Below are positions 24,202-32,514 of a stretch of 64,000 nucleotides of DNA, piece by piece. Both the position numbers and the translations under genes were made by a program. Origin of the DNA: G020354785 sp964534745 (GTDB lineage: Bacteria; Bacteroidota; Bacteroidia; Bacteroidales; UBA10428); contig CAZHQW010000009.1 in assembly GCA_964534745.1 (NCBI GenBank), positions 1 through 64,000 on the forward strand, given 5' to 3'. How positions within the stretch are numbered: the first letter of the stretch is position 1; each line of letters opens with the position of its first letter. A model generated the notes under the pieces. It had not been told where the DNA came from. It searched no databases and saw nothing but the letters and a program-made list of their open reading frames with translations.

Positions 24202-26391
24202 TCAGAACTGGAAATAGATGAAAGGCTGAAGTTCTGCTGAGAGGGACTGGTAAATGATAAACACAACAGCTGTGCAGATGATTATTTTCAGCCAGACGGG
24301 AGTATTAATGAACCAGTCTCTGTACCTGACCTTTGTGTTTTCAGGTATCCAGTGTACAAATAATGCAAAAACCATAATAATAAGGACTTTCCAGTAACTT
24401 CCTATCATCTGGGGTACCATACTTAAATTAAAACTTGAACTCACCTGTGTAAGCAGGTCATATGTACCTTTCATGGATTCGCCCCTGAACCATATTCTTG
24501 TAAATGTGATAAAATTAAAAGTCAGGAAGATGCCCCAGAAATGCACAAGGAAGGGTATTTCGGTTTGATTTTTTATAACATGCAGAAGCAGTGCGAGAAT
24601 CCAGACAATGGTAACAGTCAGCCAGAAAATAACAGGAGCTGAATGGAGGCCTGATCCCATTGTTATTATTACTCCTGCCAGACTGACCATCAGGGGTATG
24701 AATCCCCATTTGCGCATTATGCTGAAATTAAATATATAATATCCCGAGGCGCCCAGAAAAGTGAAAAAAGCAACAAGTAAAAAAGGATTATAGGTGTTGT
24801 TTAATCCTGTAATATATGTTAATGCAACCGAGAATAAGGATAAAAGGAACAAAGCTACTACCGGACTGAGGTAAGTATGGGGTGTTCCCTTTTCAGCTGC
24901 CCATTTAATTTTCCAGACGAAGTAGCTTATAAACCATACCGTGTTCAGAGCTATCCATATAATAAGACTATACGATTCAGACCAGATGGATATTATGCTG
25001 CCAGGGAAGGTGTTGTCAGTATTGTGTGCTAAACTGAGTCTGCTCATCAGAAATGTTATAAGGGCAGTGAGATTAAGCAAAGAGAAAATAATCCACCGTG
25101 CAATTTGCGAATTTCTTTTCCAGAACTTATATACAACAACGCCTATACCGTTCAGTCCGCCCCAGATTACAAACATCCAGCTCGAACCATGCCATAGTCC
25201 TCCCAGGAGCATTGTCATCATTATATTGATGTTGGTGCTTATGGTCAGGCGCACACCGGGAAAGATTCTTGTCAGCAGCCATACAAAAAGGATTATTGCT
25301 GTAAACAGAGGGGCCAGCCATAGCTTGCCTGCAATGAGAATAACAAAGATTAGTATCGTTGTAAGGCTCAGGTAAGTGAAAAAAGAACCTTCCCTGTTAC
25401 CTCCCATGGGTATGTACAGGTAATCCTTAAGCCATGACGATAGTGAGATATGCCAGCGCTTCCAGAATTCGCCACAATTTTCTGCCTTATAGGGGGAGTT
25501 GAAGTTTTTGGGAAGGTAAAAGCCCAGCAGCAGGGCTACGCCAATAGCGATATCAGTATATCCCGAAAAATCACAATAAACCTGTATCGAGTATCCGTAG
25601 AGTGCAATAAGGTTTTCAAAGCCCGTATATGTTATAGGATCGGCAAATACCCTGTCAATAAGGTTTACTGCGATGAAATCTCCAACAAACATTTTTTTTG
25701 TCAGTCCTTTCAGGATAAGATACAGGCCAAGGCCAAATTCATACCTGGTTAAACTGTATTTTTTGTAAAGCTGGGGAATAAACTGTGATGCCCTGACTAT
25801 AGGTCCGGCCACAAGCTGTGGGAAAAATGAAACATAGAATCCGAAGTCAGCTATACTGTTAACGGGCTTGACTTTTTTCATATACACGTCCACAGTGTAG
25901 CTTATTGTCTGGAAAGTAAAGAATGAAATGCCAACAGGGGGCAGTATTTTGCCAAGGTCAAAATGTGTACGCAGCAAAGCATTAGACCATTTGGCCGCAT
26001 GTGTAACAACTTCAAGATCAGTATTGAAAACAGCATTGATAGTTTCGGTAAAAAAATAATCATACTTGAAGAATCCAAGCACTCCAAGGTTAAGCAAGAC
26101 GCTTAGGGCTACGTATAGTTTTTTAGCGAGCGGGTAACGGGCTTTGTATATTGCTTTGCCTATAAAAAAATTAGAGGTTGTGGAAAAAAGAAGGATAAAG
26201 AAAAAGAGCCCTCCTGTTTTATAATAAAAGAACAGGCTCACCAGGAAGAGATATGTGTTCCTCAGGGCATTTTTTTTGTAAATCAGCGAGTATATGGCGA
26301 GCACGGTCGCATAGAAACCCCAGAAGTAAAGGCGTGTGAAAAGTAAGGGCGATTCCTGATCGTATAGAAATATGTTTTTCAGGATTTCCAT
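24202..26391 (-). CDS. MBOAT-family O-acyltransferase, unusually long
   Basis: 729 residues, polytopic. AlgI/PatA-like motifs are clear: PPVGISFFTFQ (151-161), YCDFSGYTDIA (272-282), FWKRWHISLSSW with His314, and GGLWHGSSW with the catalytic-type His401. The last conserved block FNFITFTRIWFRGE lies about 240 residues later, whereas in typical 470-500-residue members it follows closely. Thus about 190 residues of additional membrane helices are inserted after His401. MBOATs move acetyl groups across the inner membrane to polysaccharide or peptidoglycan. The SGNH hydrolase gene upstream (50-base spacer) is the expected periplasmic partner. Confidence 0.9.
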   Translation of the reverse strand: MEILKNIFLYDQESPLLFTRLYFWGFYATVLAIYSLIYKKNALRNTYLFLVSLFFYYKTGGLFFFILLFSTTSNFFIGKAIYKARYPLAKKLYVALSVLLNLGVLGFFKYDYFFTETINAVFNTDLEVVTHAAKWSNALLRTHFDLGKILPPVGISFFTFQTISYTVDVYMKKVKPVNSIADFGFYVSFFPQLVAGPIVRASQFIPQLYKKYSLTRYEFGLGLYLILKGLTKKMFVGDFIAVNLIDRVFADPITYTGFENLIALYGYSIQVYCDFSGYTDIAIGVALLLGFYLPKNFNSPYKAENCGEFWKRWHISLSSWLKDYLYIPMGGNREGSFFTYLSLTTILIFVILIAGKLWLAPLFTAIILFVWLLTRIFPGVRLTISTNINIMMTMLLGGLWHGSSWMFVIWGGLNGIGVVVYKFWKRNSQIARWIIFSLLNLTALITFLMSRLSLAHNTDNTFPGSIISIWSESYSLIIWIALNTVWFISYFVWKIKWAAEKGTPHTYLSPVVALFLLSLFSVALTYITGLNNTYNPFLLVAFFTFLGASGYYIFNFSIMRKWGFIPLMVSLAGVIITMGSGLHSAPVIFWLTVTIVWILALLLHVIKNQTEIPFLVHFWGIFLTFNFITFTRIWFRGESMKGTYDLLTQVSSSFNLSMVPQMIGSYWKVLIIMVFALFVHWIPENTKVRYRDWFINTPVWLKIIICTAVVFIIYQSLSAELQPFIYFQF

Positions 26392-26441
26392 CAGGTTATC
26401 AATGAGTTATTTAAGATACTGCAAGTGCCCATAATGCACAA

Positions 26442-27881
26442 TTATTTCATTCCCATCTTCTCATATTTGTCATATTCATATATAAATGAGTTATAGAACA
26501 TCTGTGCAATTATCTTTGATCCGCGGGGATTAAAATGAACGAAGTCTTTTGCAGCAAGGGGAGGTTCGGCGAATACCCAGCTTGGCATTGAATTTTTTCC
26601 TCCCATGGCCTCGTACATATCCCAGTATGCGGCACCGGCGCGGAATGTAGCATCTTTTAATGCTTTCCTTACTTTATTCAGATTAGGATAGGTTATATAC
26701 TTGTCTTTTTCCTTGACCGACATGTCGGCAACGCCAATAACAATTATGCATACACCGGGGCATACCTCCTTAATTCTTATAAGCTGGCTGTAAAACCAGT
26801 TTTCATAAAATTTGTAATTTTCGACTATATAAGGCACAACGTTACCTCCGAACTGGAGAATTATCAATTTAACATTTAATAATTTATACATCTCCTCCAG
26901 CATATCGCTGTTAATTTTAGTGAATACTATTCCAGAACATCCCCTCATTGCGACGTTGTCGACAGCAACCCCCGATTTACCGTCCAGTGCCAATCCATAT
27001 ATTTCAGGACTGTGGCTGCCTTTGAATGTTAGTTTTAAAGATGACCGGGGTTCATCAAAGGTCCATTTTATGACGTTCAATCTGTGAGTCGGAGGAATGA
27101 GGTCTGCGTCAATAAGTGTATTATGGCTGTAAATTTCATTTATAAACGGTGCATTGTTATACCCGTAGAAAATGCGGCACTGGGTGAAGTGTTTTGTGTT
27201 GCCGTATGAGTATTTCGATTCTTCAAATGATACCCATGCCTCGTAATTTGATGTGTCATCAGCCGCTCCGTATTCCCTGTATGGCGAAAACATGCAGAAA
27301 CTTCCCAGCACCCCGTACCTGGTGTGTATAATTGTAGAGTCAGGGTCCCCATAAATTGTATACCTGTGCCAGTTACCGGAACTTTCCTGTATCATTGAAA
27401 ATCTATACTCATACAGCTGCGAGGCAGGTACCAGTCCGATCCCCGAGCCCCCGAACCTTTTCTGCAACTTATTTCTCATAATGCAGGTCATCCTGTCTCC
27501 TTCAATCTGGGAATCGCCATAGTGCATTATCCTTATAAGCTTTCCGGATGTTTTTATATCTTTAAGTGCTTTAAATACCGGGAAAAGCACAGTGTTATCG
27601 CCGTGGGGATATTCAATTTTGTGTATGCTTTTTATCAGGCTGTCGGCATTTGCCCTGAGTGTATCGGAGATGATTGAATCTGTAAGGAGCTCATTTTTAT
27701 TTATTATGTCAGAAATATCGGCATACCTGACTCTTTTTTTTGAAAAGATATCTTCTGCTGAAAAGAACTTAAGCCTGAATTTTTTGGTTATGTAAATTCC
27801 GTTCTCAGGGAAATACAGGGCTATTGCAAATAACAGAAGGAAGACTGACAGGATAAAGAATAATATTTTGTAAGGTTTCAT
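26442..27881 (-). CDS. SGNH/GDSL hydrolase-like protein, membrane-anchored
   Basis: 479 residues with one N-terminal hydrophobic segment (5-24) that anchors or exports it. The SGNH block I is IRIMHYGDSQIEGDR with Ser124, followed by LILQFGGN as block III (conserved Asn) and DFVHFNPRGSKI as block V (Asp-x-x-His). All catalytic positions are therefore present. Such proteins act as O-acetyltransferases or esterases beside an MBOAT, as in the PatA/PatB and AlgI/AlgX-J arrangements. It sits 13 bases after the lytic transglycosylase gene, so peptidoglycan is a plausible substrate, by inference only. Confidence 0.88.
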   Translation of the reverse strand: MKPYKILFFILSVFLLLFAIALYFPENGIYITKKFRLKFFSAEDIFSKKRVRYADISDIINKNELLTDSIISDTLRANADSLIKSIHKIEYPHGDNTVLFPVFKALKDIKTSGKLIRIMHYGDSQIEGDRMTCIMRNKLQKRFGGSGIGLVPASQLYEYRFSMIQESSGNWHRYTIYGDPDSTIIHTRYGVLGSFCMFSPYREYGAADDTSNYEAWVSFEESKYSYGNTKHFTQCRIFYGYNNAPFINEIYSHNTLIDADLIPPTHRLNVIKWTFDEPRSSLKLTFKGSHSPEIYGLALDGKSGVAVDNVAMRGCSGIVFTKINSDMLEEMYKLLNVKLIILQFGGNVVPYIVENYKFYENWFYSQLIRIKEVCPGVCIIVIGVADMSVKEKDKYITYPNLNKVRKALKDATFRAGAAYWDMYEAMGGKNSMPSWVFAEPPLAAKDFVHFNPRGSKIIAQMFYNSFIYEYDKYEKMGMK

Positions 27882-27894
27882 GTCGTCCTGTTGA

Positions 27895-29469
27895 CTAGCT
27901 CTTGGGTTTTATTTTCAGGCGCTGTCCAGGTTTTATTTTTGCAGGATCAGAAATATTGTTTAATCTCATAATATCGGAATCAGAAATACCCGGGTATTGT
28001 TTTGCAATATCCCATAAAGTATCTCCTGATCTTACCGTATAATAGACATAATCGCCACTCTCAGCCGGGGTTGTATTGGCGGTTTCTGAATTTACGGTTA
28101 CCGGTGCGCCTATCATTTTTTGTTTCTCGGCAAAGGTCATTGAATTTATTTTCTGGTATTTGCTGACCTTATTTTTGGGAACATAGACCACAAGGTTCTG
28201 ACCGCTTCTTATCAAATTACGCCTTATATTGTTCCAGTATCTGAGGTCGGATACCCTGACATTATACCATTCGGCAATATATCCCAGGTTGTCTCCTGAT
28301 TTTACTTTATAATAAAGCCTGGCATAATTGTCGGGGGGTGGTTCATGCGAGTATCTGGATGCAGTATAGATAGTGGGACTGGTAATAATTTTTTCAGGGT
28401 TAAAATATACAGAATCTTTATACGCAAATATTGAATCCTCCAAATCAATAAACCTGGAAATATAATCATGGGGTAACCTCAGCGGGTAACTTTTATCTTT
28501 GGCAGGTATAATGTCGGTACGATACTGGGGATTCATATCCCTTAAAAGTTTTATTGGCATTCCCAGAACTTCGGATACCTGCATAAGATGCAATTCCTTG
28601 GTAATCATTACAGTATCATTGGCAAGCGAAAGTTCAATTTTACGGGGTGTCAGATTATGTTCATTATAGTAATTCATTGTATATGTAGCAGCGATGTATG
28701 CAGGTACATGGCCTCGGGTTTCCCTGGGGAGGTAAAAATATATATCCCAGTAGTTACTTTTTCCCCCGGAACGCCGTATGGCCCTGTTGACATTCCCGGG
28801 GCCGCAATTATAGGCTGCAACAACAAGAATCCAGTCATTGTAAATATTATAAAGGTCTTTTATGAATCGGGCTGCTGCATGGGTGGATTTTATGGGATCC
28901 CTTCTTTCGTCTACAATGGAGTTTATTGTAAGTCCGTATAATCTGCCTGTCCCGTACATGAACTGCCATAAACCTACTGCCCTTGCCCTGGAATATGCCC
29001 TCGGATTCAAGGCAGATTCAATTATTGACATGTATTTCAGTTCATTAGGAATGTCATAGCTGTCAAAAATTTCATCGAAAATGGGGAAATAATACTGGGC
29101 AAGGCCCAGCATCACTTCAACTGACTGCCTTTTTTTACAGGTATATACTTCGATGTATTTCCTTACTATGGTATTATATGAAAGATCCACGACAGAGGGT
29201 ATACTTGAGATCCTTGCAATATATACTGAATCTGGAAAATCGGGAATAATTGTGTCTGCCAGCACCGCATACGAGGAAGTATCAGATAATAGAGAATTGT
29301 TTATGTACCAGAGGTTCAGCATACTGTCGAGGTTGGATTCGAAGTTGGATACTACGATCTCGGAATCGTATCTTTCAACGTCAAGGGTGTCTGTTTTCAG
29401 ATCTCCAGCAAATGTGTTAAAAACAATGATCAGGGTCCCAATTAATAGTAATCCATGTCTTTTATCCAT
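27895..29469 (-). CDS. MltD-like lytic transglycosylase with two LysM domains
   Basis: 524 residues with a signal peptide (2-22, ending FAGDL). The family 1 (Slt) lytic transglycosylase domain spans about residues 125-270: catalytic Glu in MSIIESALNP, the SRARAVGLWQFM motif, and AAYNCGPGNV. Two LysM peptidoglycan-binding domains end the protein (YKVKSGDNLGYIAEWY near 385 and YTVRSGDTLWDIAKQY near 478). It cleaves glycan strands with formation of 1,6-anhydroMurNAc. It lies 14 bases after the DUF5683 gene and continues the parAB transcript. Confidence 0.95.
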   Translation of the reverse strand: MDKRHGLLLIGTLIIVFNTFAGDLKTDTLDVERYDSEIVVSNFESNLDSMLNLWYINNSLLSDTSSYAVLADTIIPDFPDSVYIARISSIPSVVDLSYNTIVRKYIEVYTCKKRQSVEVMLGLAQYYFPIFDEIFDSYDIPNELKYMSIIESALNPRAYSRARAVGLWQFMYGTGRLYGLTINSIVDERRDPIKSTHAAARFIKDLYNIYNDWILVVAAYNCGPGNVNRAIRRSGGKSNYWDIYFYLPRETRGHVPAYIAATYTMNYYNEHNLTPRKIELSLANDTVMITKELHLMQVSEVLGMPIKLLRDMNPQYRTDIIPAKDKSYPLRLPHDYISRFIDLEDSIFAYKDSVYFNPEKIITSPTIYTASRYSHEPPPDNYARLYYKVKSGDNLGYIAEWYNVRVSDLRYWNNIRRNLIRSGQNLVVYVPKNKVSKYQKINSMTFAEKQKMIGAPVTVNSETANTTPAESGDYVYYTVRSGDTLWDIAKQYPGISDSDIMRLNNISDPAKIKPGQRLKIKPKS

Positions 29470-29483
29470 AGTATTCAGAATAA

Positions 29484-30095
29484 TTAAAACTTAATACTTA
29501 ATCTTATTCCCATTGAGCTTGCATATAAGTCATTACTGATTGTAACCGGACTTAAATTAAAACTTATATCGTCGGAAACATCATAATTAAGAAAATGTGC
29601 ATCAATCATGGCATCGATAATATTAAGGAAATATATGGCCGCTATGCCGACAAGGCAATAATCCTTATATCTCCTGGCGCCGTTCCTGGCTACTTCAAGT
29701 GTTTTAACAATATCTGCGCTAGGTATCAGCCTCCCCCTGAATTCATAGGATGTCGGCTGTGGCTCCATATAATATACCTCGATATAGGCATCATTTAAAT
29801 CGTCATAAAAGCTTTTGTAATATAGATACATGAATATGACAGCACCTCCTATGCCATAAATGATAGGCACTTTCCAGTATTTGCGGTTATAGATCTGTCC
29901 GAGTCCGGGCAGCACAGCCGAATAAAGCTGGGCCTTGATGGGGGAATGCCTGCTTACAAAGGCCGAATCGTATAATAGTTGCTGGGATTGCGCATAAATA
30001 TTTCCGGAGGGGTAGGATACCAGACCTATTATAATACAGAAAATAAATTTATACAAATGTAAGCTGCGTAATTTAAAAATATCATTCAGGCGCAC
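29484..30095 (-). CDS. DUF5683 membrane protein
   Basis: 203 residues. A leader helix at 14-33 precedes the family core AVLPGLGQIYNRKYWKVPIIYG, and later hydrophobic stretches at about 72-92 and 148-166. The LPGLGQIYN(R/G)K motif is diagnostic for DUF5683, found next to parB in many Bacteroidetes. Function is unknown; the position between parB and a lytic transglycosylase suggests an envelope or division-linked role. The gap to parB is 4 bases. Confidence 0.85.
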   Translation of the reverse strand: MRLNDIFKLRSLHLYKFIFCIIIGLVSYPSGNIYAQSQQLLYDSAFVSRHSPIKAQLYSAVLPGLGQIYNRKYWKVPIIYGIGGAVIFMYLYYKSFYDDLNDAYIEVYYMEPQPTSYEFRGRLIPSADIVKTLEVARNGARRYKDYCLVGIAAIYFLNIIDAMIDAHFLNYDVSDDISFNLSPVTISNDLYASSMGIRLSIKF

Positions 30096-30099
30096 AATA

Positions 30100-30984
30100 T
30101 TATTTCATTTTTAAGCTGTCAAAGATAGCTATAATTCTTTCCAGTTCTTCATCAGAGTTAAAAGATATAACGATTTTGCCGGCTCCTTTATTGTTTCGTT
30201 TAAAGTCTATGCTAGTCTTGAAAAACTCTGAAAGATGCACCTTAAGGTCGTCGTATTCTTTTGGCTGTCCGTATGTTTTTAATTTCTGATCTTCGGGTTT
30301 GTCTTTTAGTTTATTTATTTTTCTTGCCAGTTCTTCTACTTTTCTAACAGACAGATCTTCGTCAACAATCTTGTAATATAATCTGAGCTGGTCATTGGTA
30401 TCTTCGATATTAACAAGGGCGCGTGCATGGCCCATTGATATTTTATTATCTTTTAATCCGAGCTGAATTTCAGGCGGAAGCTTTAGCAGCCTAAGGTAGT
30501 TGGTGACGGTTGTTCTTTTTTTACCGACGCGCTGGCTAAGATCTTCCTGGGTAAGGTTGCATTCTTCGGTAAGCCTCTGGTAGCTTATAGCGACATCGAT
30601 AGCATTCAGGTCCTCACGCTGGATATTCTCAACAAGCGCCATTTCCAGCATATTCTGGTCATTTGCTATGCGGACAAACGCAGGTATTTTCTTTATACCC
30701 GCTATTTTTGCTGCTCTAAGCCTTCTTTCTCCGGTAATTAACTGGTATTTGTTATCATCTATTTCCCTGACAGTTATAGGTACGACAATCCCCAGTTCCT
30801 TTATCGATGAGGCTAATTCGTTAAGTGATTCCTCGTCGATTTTTGAACGGGGCTGAAAGGGATTCAGTTCTATCCTGTCTATAAATATTTCTGTGCCACC
30901 GCTTATTTTGCCGATTAGTAGCTCTTTGTCCTCTTCATCTATTAAAGCGCCTAATCCTCTTCCTAATGCATTTTTTCTGGCCAT
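30100..30984 (-). CDS. parB: Chromosome partitioning protein ParB (CTPase clamp)
   Basis: 294 residues. N-terminal KNALGRGLGALI is the ParA-stimulating peptide. The CTP-binding domain carries NPFQPR and the GERRLRAAKIAG motif, followed by LVENIQREDLNAIDVA and a helix-turn-helix (TQEDLSQRVGKKRTTVTNYLRLLKLP) that binds parS. The C-terminal dimerisation segment is FNSDEELERIIAIFDSLK. It starts 4 bases after parA. No consensus parS (the 16-mer with central CACGTG) was seen in the window. Confidence 0.96.
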   Translation of the reverse strand: MARKNALGRGLGALIDEEDKELLIGKISGGTEIFIDRIELNPFQPRSKIDEESLNELASSIKELGIVVPITVREIDDNKYQLITGERRLRAAKIAGIKKIPAFVRIANDQNMLEMALVENIQREDLNAIDVAISYQRLTEECNLTQEDLSQRVGKKRTTVTNYLRLLKLPPEIQLGLKDNKISMGHARALVNIEDTNDQLRLYYKIVDEDLSVRKVEELARKINKLKDKPEDQKLKTYGQPKEYDDLKVHLSEFFKTSIDFKRNNKGAGKIVISFNSDEELERIIAIFDSLKMK

Positions 30985-30988
30985 ATTA

Positions 30989-31789
30989 TTACTCGATTAT
31001 TTTATCTTCATTACTAATTTTTGTTTCATTGTTTTTTTGCAGAAGCTCACGTGCAAGGTTAAGGTAATTGACTGAGCCCTTGGAGTCGGCATCATAAAGG
31101 ACGACAGGCTTACCGAAACTTGGTGATTCGGTCAGTTTTATATTGCGCTGGATTATAGTATCGAAGACCATTTGCTGGAAGTGTTTTCTAACTTCCTCAA
31201 CAACCTGGTTTGACAGTCGCAGGCGGGCATCATACATAGTTAGCAGGAAGCCCTCAATTTCAAGGTCCGGATTTAACCGGCCCTGGATTATTTTAACAGT
31301 ATTAAGCAGTTTTCCCAATCCTTCAAGCGCAAAATATTCACACTGAACGGGTATGATGACTGAATCGGCTGCAGTGAGTGCATTTACAGTTATAAGTCCC
31401 AATGACGGAGAACAGTCTATTAAAATAAAATCATAGGGAATGGTTATTTTATGAAGCACTTCTTTAAACATTTTTTCCCTGTTTGGCATATTCAGCATCT
31501 CTATTTCAGCTCCAACAAGGTCTATGTGTGATGGTATAAGATCCAGCCCCTCGATTTCTGAAGTTAAAATAATGTCATTCGGATTTACTTCATTTATCAG
31601 GCATTCATATATGCTTGTTTTTATGTTCCTGACATCAAAGCCTATTCCCGATGTAGCATTTGCCTGTGGATCAGCATCTATAAGCAAAACTTTCTTTTCG
31701 AGTACCGCCAGGCTGGCAGCCAGATTTATTGCCGATGTTGTTTTGCCTACACCTCCCTTTTGGTTTGCTATTGCTATTATTTTACCCAT
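30989..31789 (-). CDS. parA: Chromosome partitioning ATPase ParA/Soj
   Basis: 266 residues. Deviant Walker A KGGVGKTTSAINLA at the N-terminus, Walker A' DADPQANATSG, Walker B FILIDCSPSLG. These define the ParA/MinD ATPase class, which drives segregation of ParB-parS complexes. It is the first gene of the run parA-parB-DUF5683-mltD-like-SGNH-MBOAT. The 226-base region upstream holds two 9-base repeats and is the probable promoter. Confidence 0.96.
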   Translation of the reverse strand: MGKIIAIANQKGGVGKTTSAINLAASLAVLEKKVLLIDADPQANATSGIGFDVRNIKTSIYECLINEVNPNDIILTSEIEGLDLIPSHIDLVGAEIEMLNMPNREKMFKEVLHKITIPYDFILIDCSPSLGLITVNALTAADSVIIPVQCEYFALEGLGKLLNTVKIIQGRLNPDLEIEGFLLTMYDARLRLSNQVVEEVRKHFQQMVFDTIIQRNIKLTESPSFGKPVVLYDADSKGSVNYLNLARELLQKNNETKISNEDKIIE

Positions 31790-31908
31790 TGAAATGCCGG
31801 TTTTTATAACAGATTATAATTTTATTTTGCTCAGACGTTCAAAAGTAGTATTTTAAAAAATCAATGGATTTTTAATGAGTTTTTGTTTTGTAAACAATTC
31901 CGTCTCTT

Positions 31909-31928
31909 TTATTAACACGTTATTAACA
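31909..31928. repeat. Twin TTATTAACA 9-mers upstream of parA
   Basis: TTATTAACA occurs at 31909-31917 and again at 31920-31928, 11 bases apart start to start, about one helical turn. The sequence resembles a DnaA box (TTATNCACA) with a mismatch in the core, or it may be a regulator-binding site for the parA promoter. Chance occurrence in AT-rich DNA is possible. Confidence 0.35.
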
Positions 31929-32015
31929 ATCACTAATAGGTTAATTACTTTTTAAATATCCTTCAGGCAAGCTAAAAACAAGAGATAATATTTAGTAATT
32001 GGAGATGTTTAATTC

Positions 32016-32393
32016 TTAGTCGTTTTCAATAAAATCGAATTTCAGCTCACTAAGTTCTTCGAGGCTTCTTCCGGCTTCAAGCATCGATTCATCCTCATGA
32101 TCGTAATACCATTTAATCTTTATTTCGGCATCAGACTCTTTCAGATCCTTACATTTTGAGAGTATCATCAGGAAATACTTGAGTGAAGAGGTATTAAAGT
32201 AGTCAAACCTGAATTTAAACTCGGTAAGTTGATTCGGATTTTTAATATATTCATCAAGCCATTTTACTATTGGTTCATAAAACTCGTTTGCATTTTCAGG
32301 TCTTGATATGCCTGATATTTCAAAGATTCTTTTTTGCGGATTTAGAACGACCCTGGGAGAAAAATCTGTTGCTTCTACGGTATATGCTTTCAT
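32016..32393 (-). CDS. DUF1987/SiaC-family regulatory phosphoprotein
   Basis: 125 residues covering a single SiaC-type domain. Conserved features are an N-terminal SPRVVLNPQKRIFEISG strand pair, the PENANEFYEPI helix start and FDYFNTSSLKYF near residue 70. The FNTSS segment contains the Ser/Thr phosphoacceptor described for Pseudomonas SiaC (Thr68), controlled by SiaA phosphatase and SiaB kinase and signalling to SiaD. None of those partners is adjacent here, so the regulators must lie elsewhere or the gene works alone. Single-gene operon between parA and the cyclotransferase lipoprotein. Confidence 0.85.
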   Translation of the reverse strand: MKAYTVEATDFSPRVVLNPQKRIFEISGISRPENANEFYEPIVKWLDEYIKNPNQLTEFKFRFDYFNTSSLKYFLMILSKCKDLKESDAEIKIKWYYDHEDESMLEAGRSLEELSELKFDFIEND

Positions 32394-32514
32394 GGGTTTA
32401 TGATTTATTTAAATATACAAAAAATTGAAATATCTGGTAATTAAATAAACAATTAATTGGCTTATCCTTTTTAATATTAGTTAAAAGTAATTAATAAAAA
32501 TAGAAAATTTAAAT

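Noticed and set aside
31040..31060. CACGTG core near the 3' end of parA as a possible parS site
   Set aside because: The flanks do not match the 16-base parS palindrome TGTTTCACGTGAAACA, only the central six bases agree.
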